Part shown: positions 50,601-61,479 of the stretch, piece by piece
Layout of the letters: each line of letters opens with the position of its first letter
How positions within the stretch are numbered: position 1 is the first letter of the stretch
Source of the DNA: Fistularia commersonii
Lineage: Eukaryota; Chordata; Actinopteri; Syngnathiformes; Fistulariidae
Reading direction: 5' to 3'
NCBI GenBank assembly: GCA_037954325.1
Contig: JBBMNZ010000007.1
Coordinates: 18,674,001-18,738,000 of the forward strand
DNA: 64,000 bases
Translations under genes and position numbers: made by a program
The notes under the pieces: model-generated
Told to the model about the DNA's origin: nothing
The model's input: the letters and a program-made list of their open reading frames with translations, nothing else
Databases searched by the model: none

Positions 50601-52035
50601 ACGACAGGATGAAAACACCTTTTTTGGCGAAGGAGTCTATGTGGAGGACTGGTGATACCAGTGAGTAGCTAAAAGCATTTACAGACTAACTGTAAGTTTG
50701 TTAATATGTACAAACACTTTTATGCTCTGCTCTTGTATATCCAGCAATATAAAGGAGAACCAATGCACGGACCTGAGTAAACAGCTGGTCATGCGATGGA
50801 AATGAAATGAAAGAGGGGAGATAGAACCTTTTCCTAACATAGCAGGATTATCGAATAAATGCAGAAACCGACAGGCGGATGTTTCATCCACAGGATCAAA
50901 CTCCGTCAAACCAGCAAAAATCCTGTAAAATGTAAATGAGGCGTCTCCCTCCCGGCTTCAGACAAGCAGTGCTCGGAAACACACCTCATGCTCCGCGCTC
51001 AACAGACGGCGGATAAATTAGACAAATTACTGGACTTTGTGAAGACGCAAGATAACACAAATCCCCCCTGAGTGACAGCATATCGCTGCAACGTACATCG
51101 TGTAGATGCTGAAAGAAGAGGGTAAATCATTCAGACAGTTTGCGTGGAGAAACAACGCAAAACTGGTCGATCCACTGGTCACCATGACAAGTGGAGATGT
51201 TGGTGATGGATTACAGAGAGGAATCGAATCCTTCATTCTATTAAAAGCTGATCATTCCGGGATGAAGTCAGTTTTACTTTGACCCCTCCCCAGCTACAAT
51301 TGTCAAGCAGAAGGAAATTGATGACATTATATCAATATTAAAAATGCAAATTATTTAAATCCCATTGTTTTTGTTTCTAATTATTCTTCACCTCAGAATC
51401 CCACTCGCACCTGCTCCTGCTGCTGTAAATAAACCACAGCTACCTACATTAAACAAAAATATGTGAAATCACTGAGTAATCACTTTAAAAGGCATATAGT
51501 GGAAGTTATAACGTGCAGGAAATTCACACTTTCGGATTATTTCCAGCAGGAAGGAAGACTGTACAAAGGTTCTCATGGAAGCTATGCTAGTTGCTGAAGA
51601 TTCTTCTTTCACTTACAGCTTTTCCCTTTAGGGGTGGCAGCACTGACGCATCCTTTTCCATTTAACTCTATTCTCTGTATCCTCTTCTCTCACACCAACA
51701 AAATTCATGCCTTCTTTAACTACATCAATAAATCTTCTCTCTGGTCTTTCTCTAAATCTACCAAGCACTTCCAAACCCAGTACCCTTCTACCAATATATC
51801 CATTATCCCTCCTCTATACATGCCTCAGTCTAGCTTCTCTGACCTTATCTCCAAAACATCTAGCATGTGTTGTCCCTCGTATAGGCTAATTCCTGATCCT
51901 CAACATCATCATCTCTGCCACCTCCAGCTCTGCCTCCCGTCTTTGAATCATTGTCAATATCTCCACAACATACCGCATTGCTGGTCTCACTTGCACACCT
52001 TTCCTTTCATTCTGGCTGATATTCTATTATCACGT

Positions 52036-52424
52036 ATTACCCAGACAGCAGGCAGAACTAGAGGTTGCAGAGATCAAGATGTTGAGGTTCTCTTTGGGAG
52101 TGACCAGGATGGATAGGATCAGGAATGAGTCTATCAGAGGGACGGCACATGTTTGATGTTTTGGAGAGAAGGTCAGAGAAGCCAGACTGAGATGGTTCGG
52201 TCATGTACAGAGAAGGGATAGTGAATTTTGGTAGACGGATGCTGGAATTGGAGCTGCCAGGCAAGAGGTCTCGAGGAAGACCAAAGAGAAGATTTATGGA
52301 CGTAGTGAGAGAGGATATGAAGGTAGTTGGTGTCAGAGAGGAAGATACAGAGAATAGGGTTAGATGGAGAAAGTTGACTCGCTGTGGCGACCCCTGACGG
52401 GAAAAGCCGAAAGAAGAAGAAGAC
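52036..52424 (+). mobile_element. Nested 5'-truncated RTE insertion (3' 389 bp)
   Basis: Plus-strand RTE 3' end lying inside the minus-strand copy. It starts in the region coding AELEVAEIKMLRFSLGVTRM (frame with tag aggcagaactagagg) and includes SRGRPKRRFMDVVREDMKVV, RWRKLTRCGDP and the tail cgacccctgac...gaagaagaaga. The host sequence resumes as ...ttaccc|insert|cccttgacac, where other copies read acccctgacac. A 3-4 bp duplication of ccc/accc is likely. It is a typical dead-on-arrival LINE copy. Confidence 0.87.
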
Positions 52425-53064
52425 CCTTGACACTTTTCTCCTCCATTTCTTCACTGTCCATTGCTCTGGGCAGTTGACCCTGAGTACTTGTAATCCTACC
52501 ACCTTCTTCATCTACATCACTTGTAGTCTCAGTGCTCCATGCAGGTTCCTCTCATTCACACACATATATTCTGTCTTACTGCAACAAATCTATTTTTCTC
52601 TTCTTTCCGGAGCATACCTCCAACCCAAACCCTAACCCAAACACAAATACTCCATCTGTAGTACTCTTTCGAGGCACAAATCAATACTACTGTTCACAAA
52701 TGCTGACATCTGCTCTCAATCTAGTTTTCACTATGGCTCATCAACTCTATCCCTTGATAGTTAGCGCAATTTGCACATCTCCCATATTCTTAACACTGGA
52801 CACCATCACACTTCTTCTCCATTCCTTAAACATCTTCTCTCTCTTTGAGATCCTGTTGAACAATCTAACCAGAAAGTCTACTGCTGCTGGATCTCATAAA
52901 CACATCCACATCCAGGTAGATCATCAGCGTGTTCCTACCTCTGCTCTTACAAGTTACGTGATTTCTTACCTTTTCTAGGAGAACATCATTGCCACATCTG
53001 TGACAAACATCTGACCCTACACCAAACTTGCCCATCACTTCTTCATCACCTCTGTTGCCTACAC

Positions 53065-53563
53065 CAGGGGTGGGCAAACTACAGCCCGCGGGCCACATCC
53101 GGCCCGTTGGTCTTTTGAATCCGGCCTGCCAAAGATTGGTACGGAATTCATACTAGATGTGAAGGATTGAATGATTGGATCAATGAATGTGGGAGCTCAA
53201 ACAGAAGATTATTTCATTTTTGGAACTGCTTGAGAATTTTCCTGAGCTGAATGACACAGATTGGCTTTCTGATTTAGCCTTTACTGTGGACATACTGGCA
53301 CACATGAATGAGCTGCACGTGAAGCTACAAGGGAAAAAAACAGTCTGTGCGTGAAATGCAAGCAAACATCAGAGCCTTCAAAACCAAGCTGGTTTTATTT
53401 TCAAAGCATATGTTGGATGAGTCTGATATGTGCTGTAAACAAATGCGTTTTTTTTTTATTTATTTTTTTTATATATATGTATTGTATCTTGTGGTGACCC
53501 AGCTAATCTGTCAAATTTTAAATGTCAATGCGGTCCCTGAGCCAAAAAGTTTACCCACCCCTG
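53065..53563 (+). mobile_element. Non-autonomous hAT element (499 bp) with 8-bp target duplication
   Basis: Begins caggggtgggcaaact and ends agtttacccacccctg, an imperfect terminal inverted repeat characteristic of hAT elements. It is flanked by the exact 8-bp duplication gcctacac (53057-53064 and 53564-53571). The interior retains a piece of transposase on the plus strand. NDTDWLSDLAFTVDILAHMN, ELHVKLQGKK and, after a frameshift in an A-run, NIRAFKTKLVLFSKHM resemble the transposase-derived region of GTF2IRD2/ZBED-type hAT proteins. It is far too short to encode an active transposase. Confidence 0.9.
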
Positions 53564-54663
53564 GCCTACACCAACATGTCCATTGAAATCTGCACCAATT
53601 ACGACTCTCTCACCTATGGAGATAATCAGTATCACTTCATCTAACTCACTCCAGTAATTCTCCTCTATCTCACATCCCACATGCGGGGCATAGCCACCAA
53701 CAACTTTTAGCATCACACCTTCCATTTCCAGTTTCAAACTCATAAGTCTATCTGACATTCTTTTCACGGCCAGAACATTCCTAACCAACTCCTCCAATAC
53801 TCCTACTACAAATGAGATTGGATGAGTCTCATCTCAACTACAATGAGATCGTAGAGATTCATGCAGGAATTCATAAACTCTTCCTGTCTTTCGGACAGTG
53901 ATGGAGATTGTGCGTGTCATTGGGGGAGGGGTGTCCAGGGTGACTAATTTTACATTTGGAAACACTCAAACAAAAGAGTCAGATCGTCTGTGATGGTTGT
54001 ATTGCTTGATGTTCAGGCATCGAGGGGATAATTTCATCATTACTGTGGTCTGGTTTTGGTGTATTATTCTTAAAATCCCTAGCTTTACGAGCAGGAAATC
54101 AACACTTTCAAAAATTAGTATCACGTTTCTGTCTTTGGCTTTTCTATTTACATGGCTGGCTGACTTATCAAATCATCTGGGTTACAGTGGATGCCTTTCT
54201 CTTTACTTTCCACTGCCACACTCCAATCCATGACCCAAACAAACCGTGCATTGATTGGATTGACCAGGATCCAATCAAACCATGGAATTTGGATCGGCGG
54301 CTGAACATGGGGAGCTCAGGCCACTGGAGGAGATACGCACGCACTGAGGCAAACATGTTTTTTTTTTACATCTTTTTGCTTTTAATGCATCCCCCTTGCG
54401 CTTACTTAGTCTTGTAACTTCCCCGCAACAACCCACAAAACCAACACCTTCCCATGTAACTTCCACCTCACTTCTCCAATGAATGCAAGGTAGGGGGGGG
54501 TTACATTACAGCATCAGCCAGTGTGGCCCGAGCTGAGTTACCGTGGCTACGGCAGTGGAAAATTAAAACAACTCTCAGTGGATTTGAGAGTATTATGGAA
54601 ATCCAAAGCCAAGTTAAAGTTGTGAATGAGTTATATGAGTTATGAGAAGCAAGGTCTGCTGTG

Positions 54664-54666
<3 letters not shown>

Positions 54667-54714
<48 letters not shown>
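54667..54714. repeat. (GT)n microsatellite
   Basis: Pure GT array. Confidence 0.96.
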
Positions 54715-54718
<4 letters not shown>

Positions 54719-55637
54719 AGCAATTGTATTTGCAAGCTGTATAATTGCCAGACAAAAAGGGGGAAGCAAACAGACAGATTATTTCTGGAAGTGGGGATTG
54801 CCAGAGGGATTTTATTTTCTTTTTTTGTTTTTGTTTTTGTCTGACTGCTTTGGTAATGGTAATCTAAACCTCTCCCAAATGGCTTGAACAAAAAAAAAAA
54901 AAGAAGATAGAAAAAAGGAGAGAAAACGAAGAAGCTCACCTGGGCCAATAATATGATTATGAGTTGCTGAGCATATATAAATAAATAGATAAATAAATAA
55001 ATACTGGCCACTAGAGGTTGAAATGTGTTTAAAACCAACACTTAGGTTTAGGATATTTAATACATTATGTTTGGTTTAGATATATGGGAGGAGAAACATG
55101 TTGACTTTTTTTTTTTATTAAGCATAGAATACGAATGAAAGAAGGAATGAGGCCCTTGTGCACCAAAAATAATAAAAATGGAAAAGAAGGGGTTAGCAGT
55201 CCTCAGAAATGTATTGAAAAATATATAAAACAAAAGTGAAAATTCAGAAAAGGTTTCATTCTGAAAATTAACTGTAGTTAACTGTAAAATACAGAAAATT
55301 GGCAAGAAAAGTGGGAGGTGGCACAAAAAAAAATCATAAAGACAAACAAAAAATAAATGTTTCCCATATCTTACGTTCAACTGATATATTACCCATCTGT
55401 GTCCTGCAACGACAATAACGGCTATTTTGATTCTGATCCAACCATGCCCTATTCAGAAATGTACGTGACCGTGTTGAATATCAGATGCTAAAATTTCATC
55501 TGTGTTACAAATTTACCTCTGCAACAGACAATTGGCTGCATTTGGGCCACAACAGTTTTAGAGGTAACAGTCTGTGAAAAGGGCTTGAACGTCTGTAACA
55601 TTTGGAAGCCTCATCTTTGTGCGGCGAGTAGACTCAC

Positions 55638-55914
55638 CCCATTGGCTCGGCTTATGGCCTGGTAGTAGATACTGTAGCTCTTGGCAGGGGAGAGCGGAGG
55701 GTTCCAGAAGCCACCGTAGCTCTTGTTGTCCCCCACGGTGAACGGCTGCACTACCGTGAGGCTGGACGGCGGCAACTCAGCAGCCATGTAGTAGGACGAG
55801 TCCACAATAGAGGCATTGCGGAAGCTGACAGGGACGGAAAAGCACTCGGGGGCCTCAGGGGCCGCCCGCCGCGTCTTTGACTTGCGCTCCTCCTTCACAA
55901 CCAGCTGGTAAGAG
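55638..55914 (-). CDS. ptprk: ptprk exon: last fibronectin III repeat with convertase-like cleavage site
   Basis: A 277-nt exon. The acceptor is ...tttctag and the donor is gtgagt. It enters in phase 2 (ATCAG|C gives Ile-Ser) and leaves in phase 0. It reads SSYQLVVKEERKSKTRRAAP, then PECFSVPVSFRNASIVDSS, YYMAAELPP, QPFTVGDNKSYGGFWNPPL and KSYSIYYQAISRANG. All of these are signature strings of the membrane-proximal domain of R2B phosphatases. In that family the precursor is cut in this domain by a furin-type convertase into two non-covalently associated subunits. The basic run KSKTRR (KTRR at 55866-55877) is the candidate site. The Cys in PECF pairs in the family with the Cys of the next exon (INCVRL). 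Sequons NAS and NKS are visible. The base composition is clearly richer in G+C than the surrounding intron. Confidence 0.95.
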
Positions 55915-57042
55915 CTAGAAAAACACATAAAAACACAAAAACTCAATGTGTCTGCAAAAAAAAAATAATGTTTTCTGCAGCTGATTTTTTTTTTTTTCAA
56001 TTTCATCATATATATCATTTTTATCATTTATGCAAAAGTAAAAGTTGTAAATGATTTCTTGCCATTTTTAAATATTTTGAGCAAAGTTTTTGAGTTAATC
56101 ATTTTTTTTTTTATTGTGCTGGTCAAAGGAATTTATATAGAAATGAATGTATATGCCTTGTATCTTATTACAAACATGCTGGTCTTGTACGTGTGTGTGT
56201 GTGTGGGTGTGTGGGTGTGTGGGTGTGTGTGTGTGTGTGTTCGAGCACACACGTCTAGAGGGGAAAGAAACACATAAAATCAATGCGTGCAGGTGTGGCA
56301 ATGCATGCATGTGTATTCTAACAGGTGTGTATGTTTTACCAATACACTTAAGATGATTATCTTTGTGGGTGGAAGCCTCTTAAATGTGTGAGTGTGTGTT
56401 CATGAATAGCTGAGGGCTCCTTCAGTGGTCCAGGCAAGCGCAGCAGCCCCTTGCAATTACCTACATCCACCACTCCACAAACTCACTTCACAATTAAACG
56501 CAATTAGTGTAGTGTGTGTTTGTACGAAGGGGGGCCACGGCCAATTATTCCCCGGCCCCTCATTTGGCCGCTTTCACTAAGATAATTGCTGATGACCAGA
56601 GATTAATCTTTCTCTAACTCTCTCCCCTTTTCTCTCTCTCTCTTTTCTGCCTTCACAGAAATATCTCTTTCAAACAAATGGCTTTCAAAGGAGAAGGATT
56701 TAGCTCTTTGGGCCTGTATGTGTGTGTGTGTGCGTTTGGGAGGGGTGGGGGGTACTTAATTCCTTTTTTTCTTTTTTTACAAAACTATATAAACTTCCGG
56801 CTTTGTAATTGGACATAAGAGAGCAATTAGCAAAGCAAGCTCATTATGTGTTCTGTTTTTCATTAATGAAGAGTTTTTATTTTTGTTTTTTGTTTTTTTT
56901 AAGTCCACAGTTTTCATTACCAGTGGTTTAGGAACACCCTGTTTATGTCTGTTTCCGAAGGAGATATGAATGTTAAAACAGCTTTAGAACTTTATCTTTA
57001 TCTTTTCTGCATCCACAACTACCAAAAGTAAACGCTGTCAGA

Positions 57043-57122
<80 letters not shown>
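57043..57122. repeat. (TATC)n tetranucleotide array
   Basis: Twenty TATC units without interruption, the reverse complement motif of the GATA array at 5.1 kb. Confidence 0.97.
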
Positions 57123-57123
<1 letters not shown>

Positions 57124-57399
57124 GTGTTATTTTTTTAAGCAAACAATGAAAAAAAATCCAATATTAAAGAAAAATGAAATAACAAAAATGATACTAATAA
57201 TAATAATAATAACAATTAAAATGGAATTAGAGGAATTTTGACAAAAGTCACTTCACCTCCCAAATTTAGGTCTTCATTTCTTGTGAACCTAGATTTGAAT
57301 GAAAATGACATTTCCTTATGACTGTATGCTGGTCAAGGGTGATTTGGCATTTTGTTACTCCTACATGCAGACATTGGGTAACGTTGAATTTGTCTATGA

Positions 57400-57715
57400 T
57401 ACACAAGTTTGAGGGTGTTTCCGCCCACAGCACAGGTTTGTGTGAAGTTGACATTTTCTGCCTGGGGGTTCTCCTGTTTCTTCCCACGGTCCAAAAATTC
57501 AGGGGAATAATAGGAATACATTGGAAAAATCTCCATGATGTGTGAATGAGAGAGTGAGTGTTTTTTTTGTGTCTCTATATATGGTTCGGTGATTGACTGG
57601 CAACTACTCCAGGTTGTACCCCTTCTGTCGCCAGATGGCTGCTGGGATAGGCTGCAGCATCCCCTGTGACCCTGAGTAGGATAAGCAGCAGACAATGGTT
57701 GGATGGCCGGATGAA
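57400..57715 (+). mobile_element. L2-type LINE 3' end
   Basis: Decayed copy of the common fish LINE tail. It contains gggttctcctgtttcttcc, cacggtccaaaaattcaggg, gattgactggcaactactcc, gggataggctgcagcatccc, and the terminal gaccctgagtaggataagca followed by ggatgg-type repeats. No coding potential remains. Confidence 0.8.
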
Positions 57716-57843
57716 TGAACGTTGGCTTGGCTTTACTTTCATTTTACCCTCAGTGACAATTGAAGAACCCCTTCCATCTTTCCATGAATGTGTTTTACTT
57801 GTTTTATTCTAAAAGCAGCATTAGGTGATTTTGTCCCTCTGTT

Positions 57844-57846
<3 letters not shown>

Positions 57847-57881
<35 letters not shown>
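57847..57881. repeat. (GT)n microsatellite
   Basis: Short pure GT array. A CA array of opposite sense follows at 58007-58073. Confidence 0.95.
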
Positions 57882-57886
<5 letters not shown>

Positions 57887-58006
57887 TTGTCTGTGGAAAG
57901 TGTAAACCCCGACAGATGCTCCTTCCTACGGGCATTGAAATCAAAGGCATAAGTTAATCTCAGGTAACGATAATGCTGGAGTCTAGCTGAGATGAACACA
58001 CAAACA

Positions 58007-58017
58007 CACACGCGCAT

Positions 58018-58052
<35 letters not shown>

Positions 58053-58073
58053 GACACACACACACACACACAC
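58007..58073. repeat. (CA)n microsatellite
   Basis: CA array with one AAAG interruption. Confidence 0.95.
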
Positions 58074-58110
58074 CAGATTTGTGGCCCTAAAACATGAGGG
58101 CTGTCTAGAC

Positions 58111-58596
58111 CATGGGTCGGCAACCTGTGGCTCTTTGATCCCTCTGATACGGCTCCCTGTTGCTTTTGAAAATGATTAACAAGTATCTAATTAAACTGTA
58201 TTTTATTTTACTTTGTTCATTTTTAAAATGTAATTTTTAATTTGAAGATTGTGTTGATCCTGTGGCATCTAAGTAAATGTGTTACGGCATTTTTTGTTTG
58301 CTGCCGGTGGTGGATAATTTTTAAATGCTCAGACTGAAATAAACATTGAGTATTTTGCTTCAACCCAATGTCTTTTTTTCAGCATTCAAAATGTTTTGTA
58401 GCAGAAATTAAGGAAAATTTTAAAATGCAACACATAGTTTGTTTACATACATACATACATAGCATAAAGGCAAAAAAAAAGTGACATTATATGCCGTGTC
58501 AATTCATTTTAAATTTCAAAAGGGTTGTGTGAATCCTGTAGTTTTCCCTTACTGTGGGGAAACGGGTCTTTGAGTGGTAAAGGGGGCTGACCCCTG
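58111..58596 (+). mobile_element. hAT-like non-autonomous element (486 bp)
   Basis: Left end catgggtcggcaacctgtgg and right end ...ggggctgacccctg form an imperfect terminal inverted repeat of the CAGGGGTCGGCAACC type. The flanking 8-bp duplication is gtctagac (58103-58110) against gtcgagac (58597-58604), one mismatch. The interior is AT-rich and has no long frame. The strand is arbitrary. It lies 137 bp from the 58734 exon donor. Confidence 0.78.
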
Positions 58597-58733
58597 GTCG
58601 AGACAAACCACTACCAGGCAGCACATTGTGCCTGGCCATGGCGGGCAACAGGTATAAACCCCGCACCACCACCCATTTGGGCAAGTTCCACTGTCTTTTG
58701 CTCGAATCGCATTGGTCAAAGGCAGGCTCTGAC

Positions 58734-58836
58734 CTGATCGGGGCGCCCCTGGACTGGGCCGGCTTCAGCAGAATGGTGATGGTTGTCTCTGTCTCATTCA
58801 GCGGGGCCTCCGACTCGTACTCGGGCATCATGGGAG
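58734..58836 (-). CDS. ptprk: ptprk exon: start of the last fibronectin type III repeat
   Basis: A 103-nt exon, 657 nt downstream of the previous one in transcript order. The acceptor is ...tcatccag, and the donor is gtcaga after ATCAG. Phase 1 in and phase 2 out match both neighbours, and the joined reading is ...KIA-APMMPEYESEAPLN. The segment continues with LNETETTITILLKPAQSRGAP, matching the APSMPxYE...PAQSRGAP segment that opens the fourth fibronectin III domain of PTPRK-type receptors. NET is a glycosylation sequon. The exon length equals what I recall for the mammalian counterpart. The flanking intron sequence is free of coding signal. Confidence 0.92.
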
Positions 58837-59493
58837 CTGGATGACAAAGGCACAGTGAGGCATATAAAGCACAAGGAAAGGCTTGGTGATGGACAGATGG
58901 AGCTGGTGTCGCTGTTGCAGAATCTCAGAGGGGTGGGCGGAGCCAAGGGTTGGCACGCTAATCCCGGGTATGTGCACAAAAAATGTCAACAAAGAGAGCT
59001 GTGGTGCTGACAGCAGGATGGTAATCCAGGCTTGGCAGAATTTCCATTTTCATAAATAATGTTGATTAATAATAATAATAATAATAATGATTATTTAGTT
59101 TTGCATCCAAGGAGGTAATAATAATAGTTCCTCAAGGGGTCCCTGTCCGGCCAGGGTTAAGTTTTTTTTAAGTATTTTTTTTCCTCTTCTTTTTCCTCGG
59201 TCTTGTCAGCGGCTCAGAACTATGAGAAGTAGATGGAAATTTGATAAAGAATGTGCACAAAAGCTAACAACAAAGCTTTTTTTGATTTAATCTTTTTCTT
59301 TCTTTTGTGGTATTTGTAGTGGTTTGTGGCGCATTAGCAGTGGGCATGTACATGAGTGTGTGTTAGTATGTGCGTGCGTGTGGGAGTGGGTGGTTAGAGG
59401 AATGGTCAAGAAACAGATAATTGGTTTTGTCAGTGTGTTGATGTGTCATTGCTTTGGTTGGTTGTGTTGTTGTGTCATCTTCTGGCACCTAAC
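58837..59493 (-). other. ptprk intron, 657 nt
   Basis: Shortest intron in the window. It holds a short AAT run near 59070-59089 and T-rich tracts but no recognised element. Confidence 0.8.
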
Positions 59494-59695
59494 CTGCGAT
59501 TTTGGTAGATATGCGGGTGGTTACAGGGGGTCCAAAACCTTTGTTGGTGGAAGCTTTGAGGGTGAAGAAGTAGGTGGTCCCGGGGTAGAGACCCACGAAC
59601 AGGTGGTGGGTTTCGTTCCTCAGCTTGAAAACCCTCCCCTTCTGGGTAGTGAGGTCAGCGCTGGGATCCAATGAGCTCAGGGCCTTGTAGGTGAT
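59494..59695 (-). CDS. ptprk: ptprk exon: penultimate fibronectin type III repeat
   Basis: A 202-nt exon on the minus strand. The acceptor ends ...ccctgcag at 59696 and the donor is gttagg from 59493. It enters in phase 0 and leaves in phase 1 (GCA G|). The translation starts ITYKALSSLDPSADL and contains GRVFKLRNETHHLF and LYPGTTYFFTLKASTNKGFGPP, which is the C-terminal part of the third fibronectin III domain of R2B receptor phosphatases (PTPRK/M/T/U). The LYPGTTY motif and the Asn-glycosylation sequon NET are family hallmarks. In these receptors the membrane-proximal fibronectin repeats form a rigid stalk holding the homophilic MAM-Ig adhesion head away from the membrane. The preceding exon, expected to end in a short segment before ITYKA, was not found before 64000, so this is the 5'-most exon in the window. 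The family assignment is very secure; the kappa assignment rests mainly on the juxtamembrane exon. Confidence 0.93.
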
Positions 59696-60131
59696 CTGCA
59701 GGGTGGTGGGGTGGAGGTAAGTGTTATTAGCAAAAAGTTCCCTTGTGAAAAAAATAGAAATAAAACATTATTGTGAATATGCCCATCTTAAGCTATTATG
59801 TGACCCCTTTTTGTCCAAAGGGTCAAAGTGAAGTTGAACACCCATAGAACCAGAGAAAGGCCAGAATATGCTTTATTAGATGTTCTGTGCTAGTCCAAGT
59901 CAGTCTCATTCTCTCGCTCTCTCGCTCACTCTCTCACACACCCACACACAGGGATCCACTTTAGTATTGTATGACAATAAAAACAGAGAATAAACATACA
60001 AAAGGAAGAAGAATCCGGATATCATTATCAAATGACCGGAATCTGTAACCAACCACGTCCAACCTAATGGATATCCAAAGGCCTTTCATGTGTAAACCTG
60101 AGTAAGTGAATGAAATATCCTAATACATGAT

Positions 60132-60169
60132 GTCAAGCAGGGGGTCCTCTGTCAAGCAGGGGGTCCTCC
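60132..60169 (+). repeat. 19-bp tandem duplication
   Basis: Gtcaagcagggggtcctct is followed at once by a second copy with one different final base. Confidence 0.9.
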
Positions 60170-60917
60170 TTTAAAAACAGTGTTGACGGATCTCCTGACT
60201 AACACATGATTGACAAACTGAAAGTAATAAACAATAAAGCATCAGTCAAAGCATCACCAATTACCTATCCTTCCTGAAAGAACCTCCACCGTCACCTCGT
60301 CCATCCCATCGAACCTTCCATCCCTCTATTGTCCGCTAAATGTCGTGCAAATCAATAAGTGTGTTTTCACTCTGAGGCGGCGGTGCATCGAGCTGGTTGA
60401 ACAGGAAGCCAGCTTTGATGGGACAGTGGATGTGCTCAGTAAATGACGGCAGGGACTATGTGAGAGCCGGTGTCTGTCACGGCGGCAGACAGGAAGCACA
60501 AAGGACTATTGATCGCTAATTGCGACTCTTGGTGACGCAACGACGACAGTGTCTCTGAGGGGACTCTTTGCCCCGATGTGAGATGAGAAGGTTAAGAGAG
60601 TGACGCTTCACAGACTGTGACCAAGAGAAGTGAAAATGAAAACTAAAAGAGAAAAAAATACAGTTTAAGTTTTTTTTTTATAAATTACAAAACACAGGGT
60701 TTGAGATTACATATAATCATTTGCTGGGTTCAGTTGTGAAATTACGAAAAAAGGTTATTGGCCCACATGGTATCACACCTCAACCCCGATCCCCCTTTGA
60801 TGTACTTGAGGAGCCATGAAACACATTTTGTTTTAATGGCCAATGAAAGACAGAGGTAGCTTGGCCAGTGCATCTTTGGTAACAGAGTGTGCAAGAATGG
60901 CAAATAAGTCCCATTTG

Positions 60918-60930
60918 TATGTGTGTGTGT

Positions 60931-60969
<39 letters not shown>
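60918..60969. repeat. (GT)n microsatellite
   Basis: GT array with one A interruption. Confidence 0.95.
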
Positions 60970-60970
<1 letters not shown>

Positions 60971-61479
60971 AAGAGGAGACCTAATGGATCTGCCGACCAA
61001 ATGAGTTGCAAAAGAAGAAATAAGAAAACAACAGAAAAAACAACAGTGAAGGAACGTGGATATCAGTCCAATCACTTTCTTCATTGCTATTTGCAGACTA
61101 AACATTCAAACTGACTGATTTCTGGATTTTTGGTTTAGATTCCCTCATTCACAGTTGAGGAGTACCGATGATAGAAATACAGACCTCTACATGCTTTGCA
61201 TGTCGGAACAGCTGAAAAAACAGCAGTTTATCAAATACTTTTTCTTTATTTTTATTTATTCATTTATCTTTCTGACCATAAATTTAAAGGGGATCAAGAG
61301 TTGGAGAACTAATTGGCATAAACATGTTTATTGTTCGTCTCATATATTCATTGAAATAAAGCATGAAGAATTGATATTGCTTTAAAATCAGAATTTATAG
61401 CATATTTTAGATGACTGGCGCAGTCATTGTTTTGCTAGCGCAATGCATGTTTGGTTGATGACATAAGTGCTAACTTTTG

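Larger units (their letters stand above)
51604..53808 (-). mobile_element. RTE-clade LINE, minus strand, host of two nested insertions
   Basis: Fourth RTE copy, minus orientation, 5'-truncated in the endonuclease at about 53808. Its pieces from 5' to 3' are endonuclease (ELVRNVLAVKRMSDRLMSLK, VVIGADFNGHVG; 53797-53572), a hAT element (53065-53563), more endonuclease (GNRGDEEVMGKFGVG; 53056-52990), decayed RT and C-terminal sequence to 52425, a 389-bp plus-strand RTE fragment (52036-52424), and the 3' end (52035-51604). Removing the two inserts restores continuity of the RTE reading, which proves the order of insertion. Stops and small indels are common. Confidence 0.87.
38957..55637 (-). other. 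ptprk intron, 16.7 kb, transposon-rich
   Basis: Longest intron of the window, between the last fibronectin exon and the 37-nt exon. About half is recognisable retroelement debris: R2-type and L2-type fragments (40.3-41.2 kb) and RTE copies at 42.5, 46.7 and 51.6 kb, with nested insertions. CA/GT arrays lie near 45.0-46.0, 50.3 and 54.7 kb. The stretch 44740-44985 looks unlike a transposon and may be conserved non-coding DNA. Confidence 0.75.
55915..58733 (-). other. ptprk intron, 2.8 kb
   Basis: Between two fibronectin exons. Contains GT arrays, a TATC array, an L2-type LINE tail (about 57400-57715) and a hAT-like element at 58111-58596 that ends 137 bp from the exon. The stretch 56405-56600 is a candidate conserved non-coding element. 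Confidence 0.75.

Noticed and set aside
54256..54290. Short inverted repeat gattggat...atccaatc.
   Set aside because: Eight-base arms are expected by chance in a window of this size and nothing nearby supports a function.
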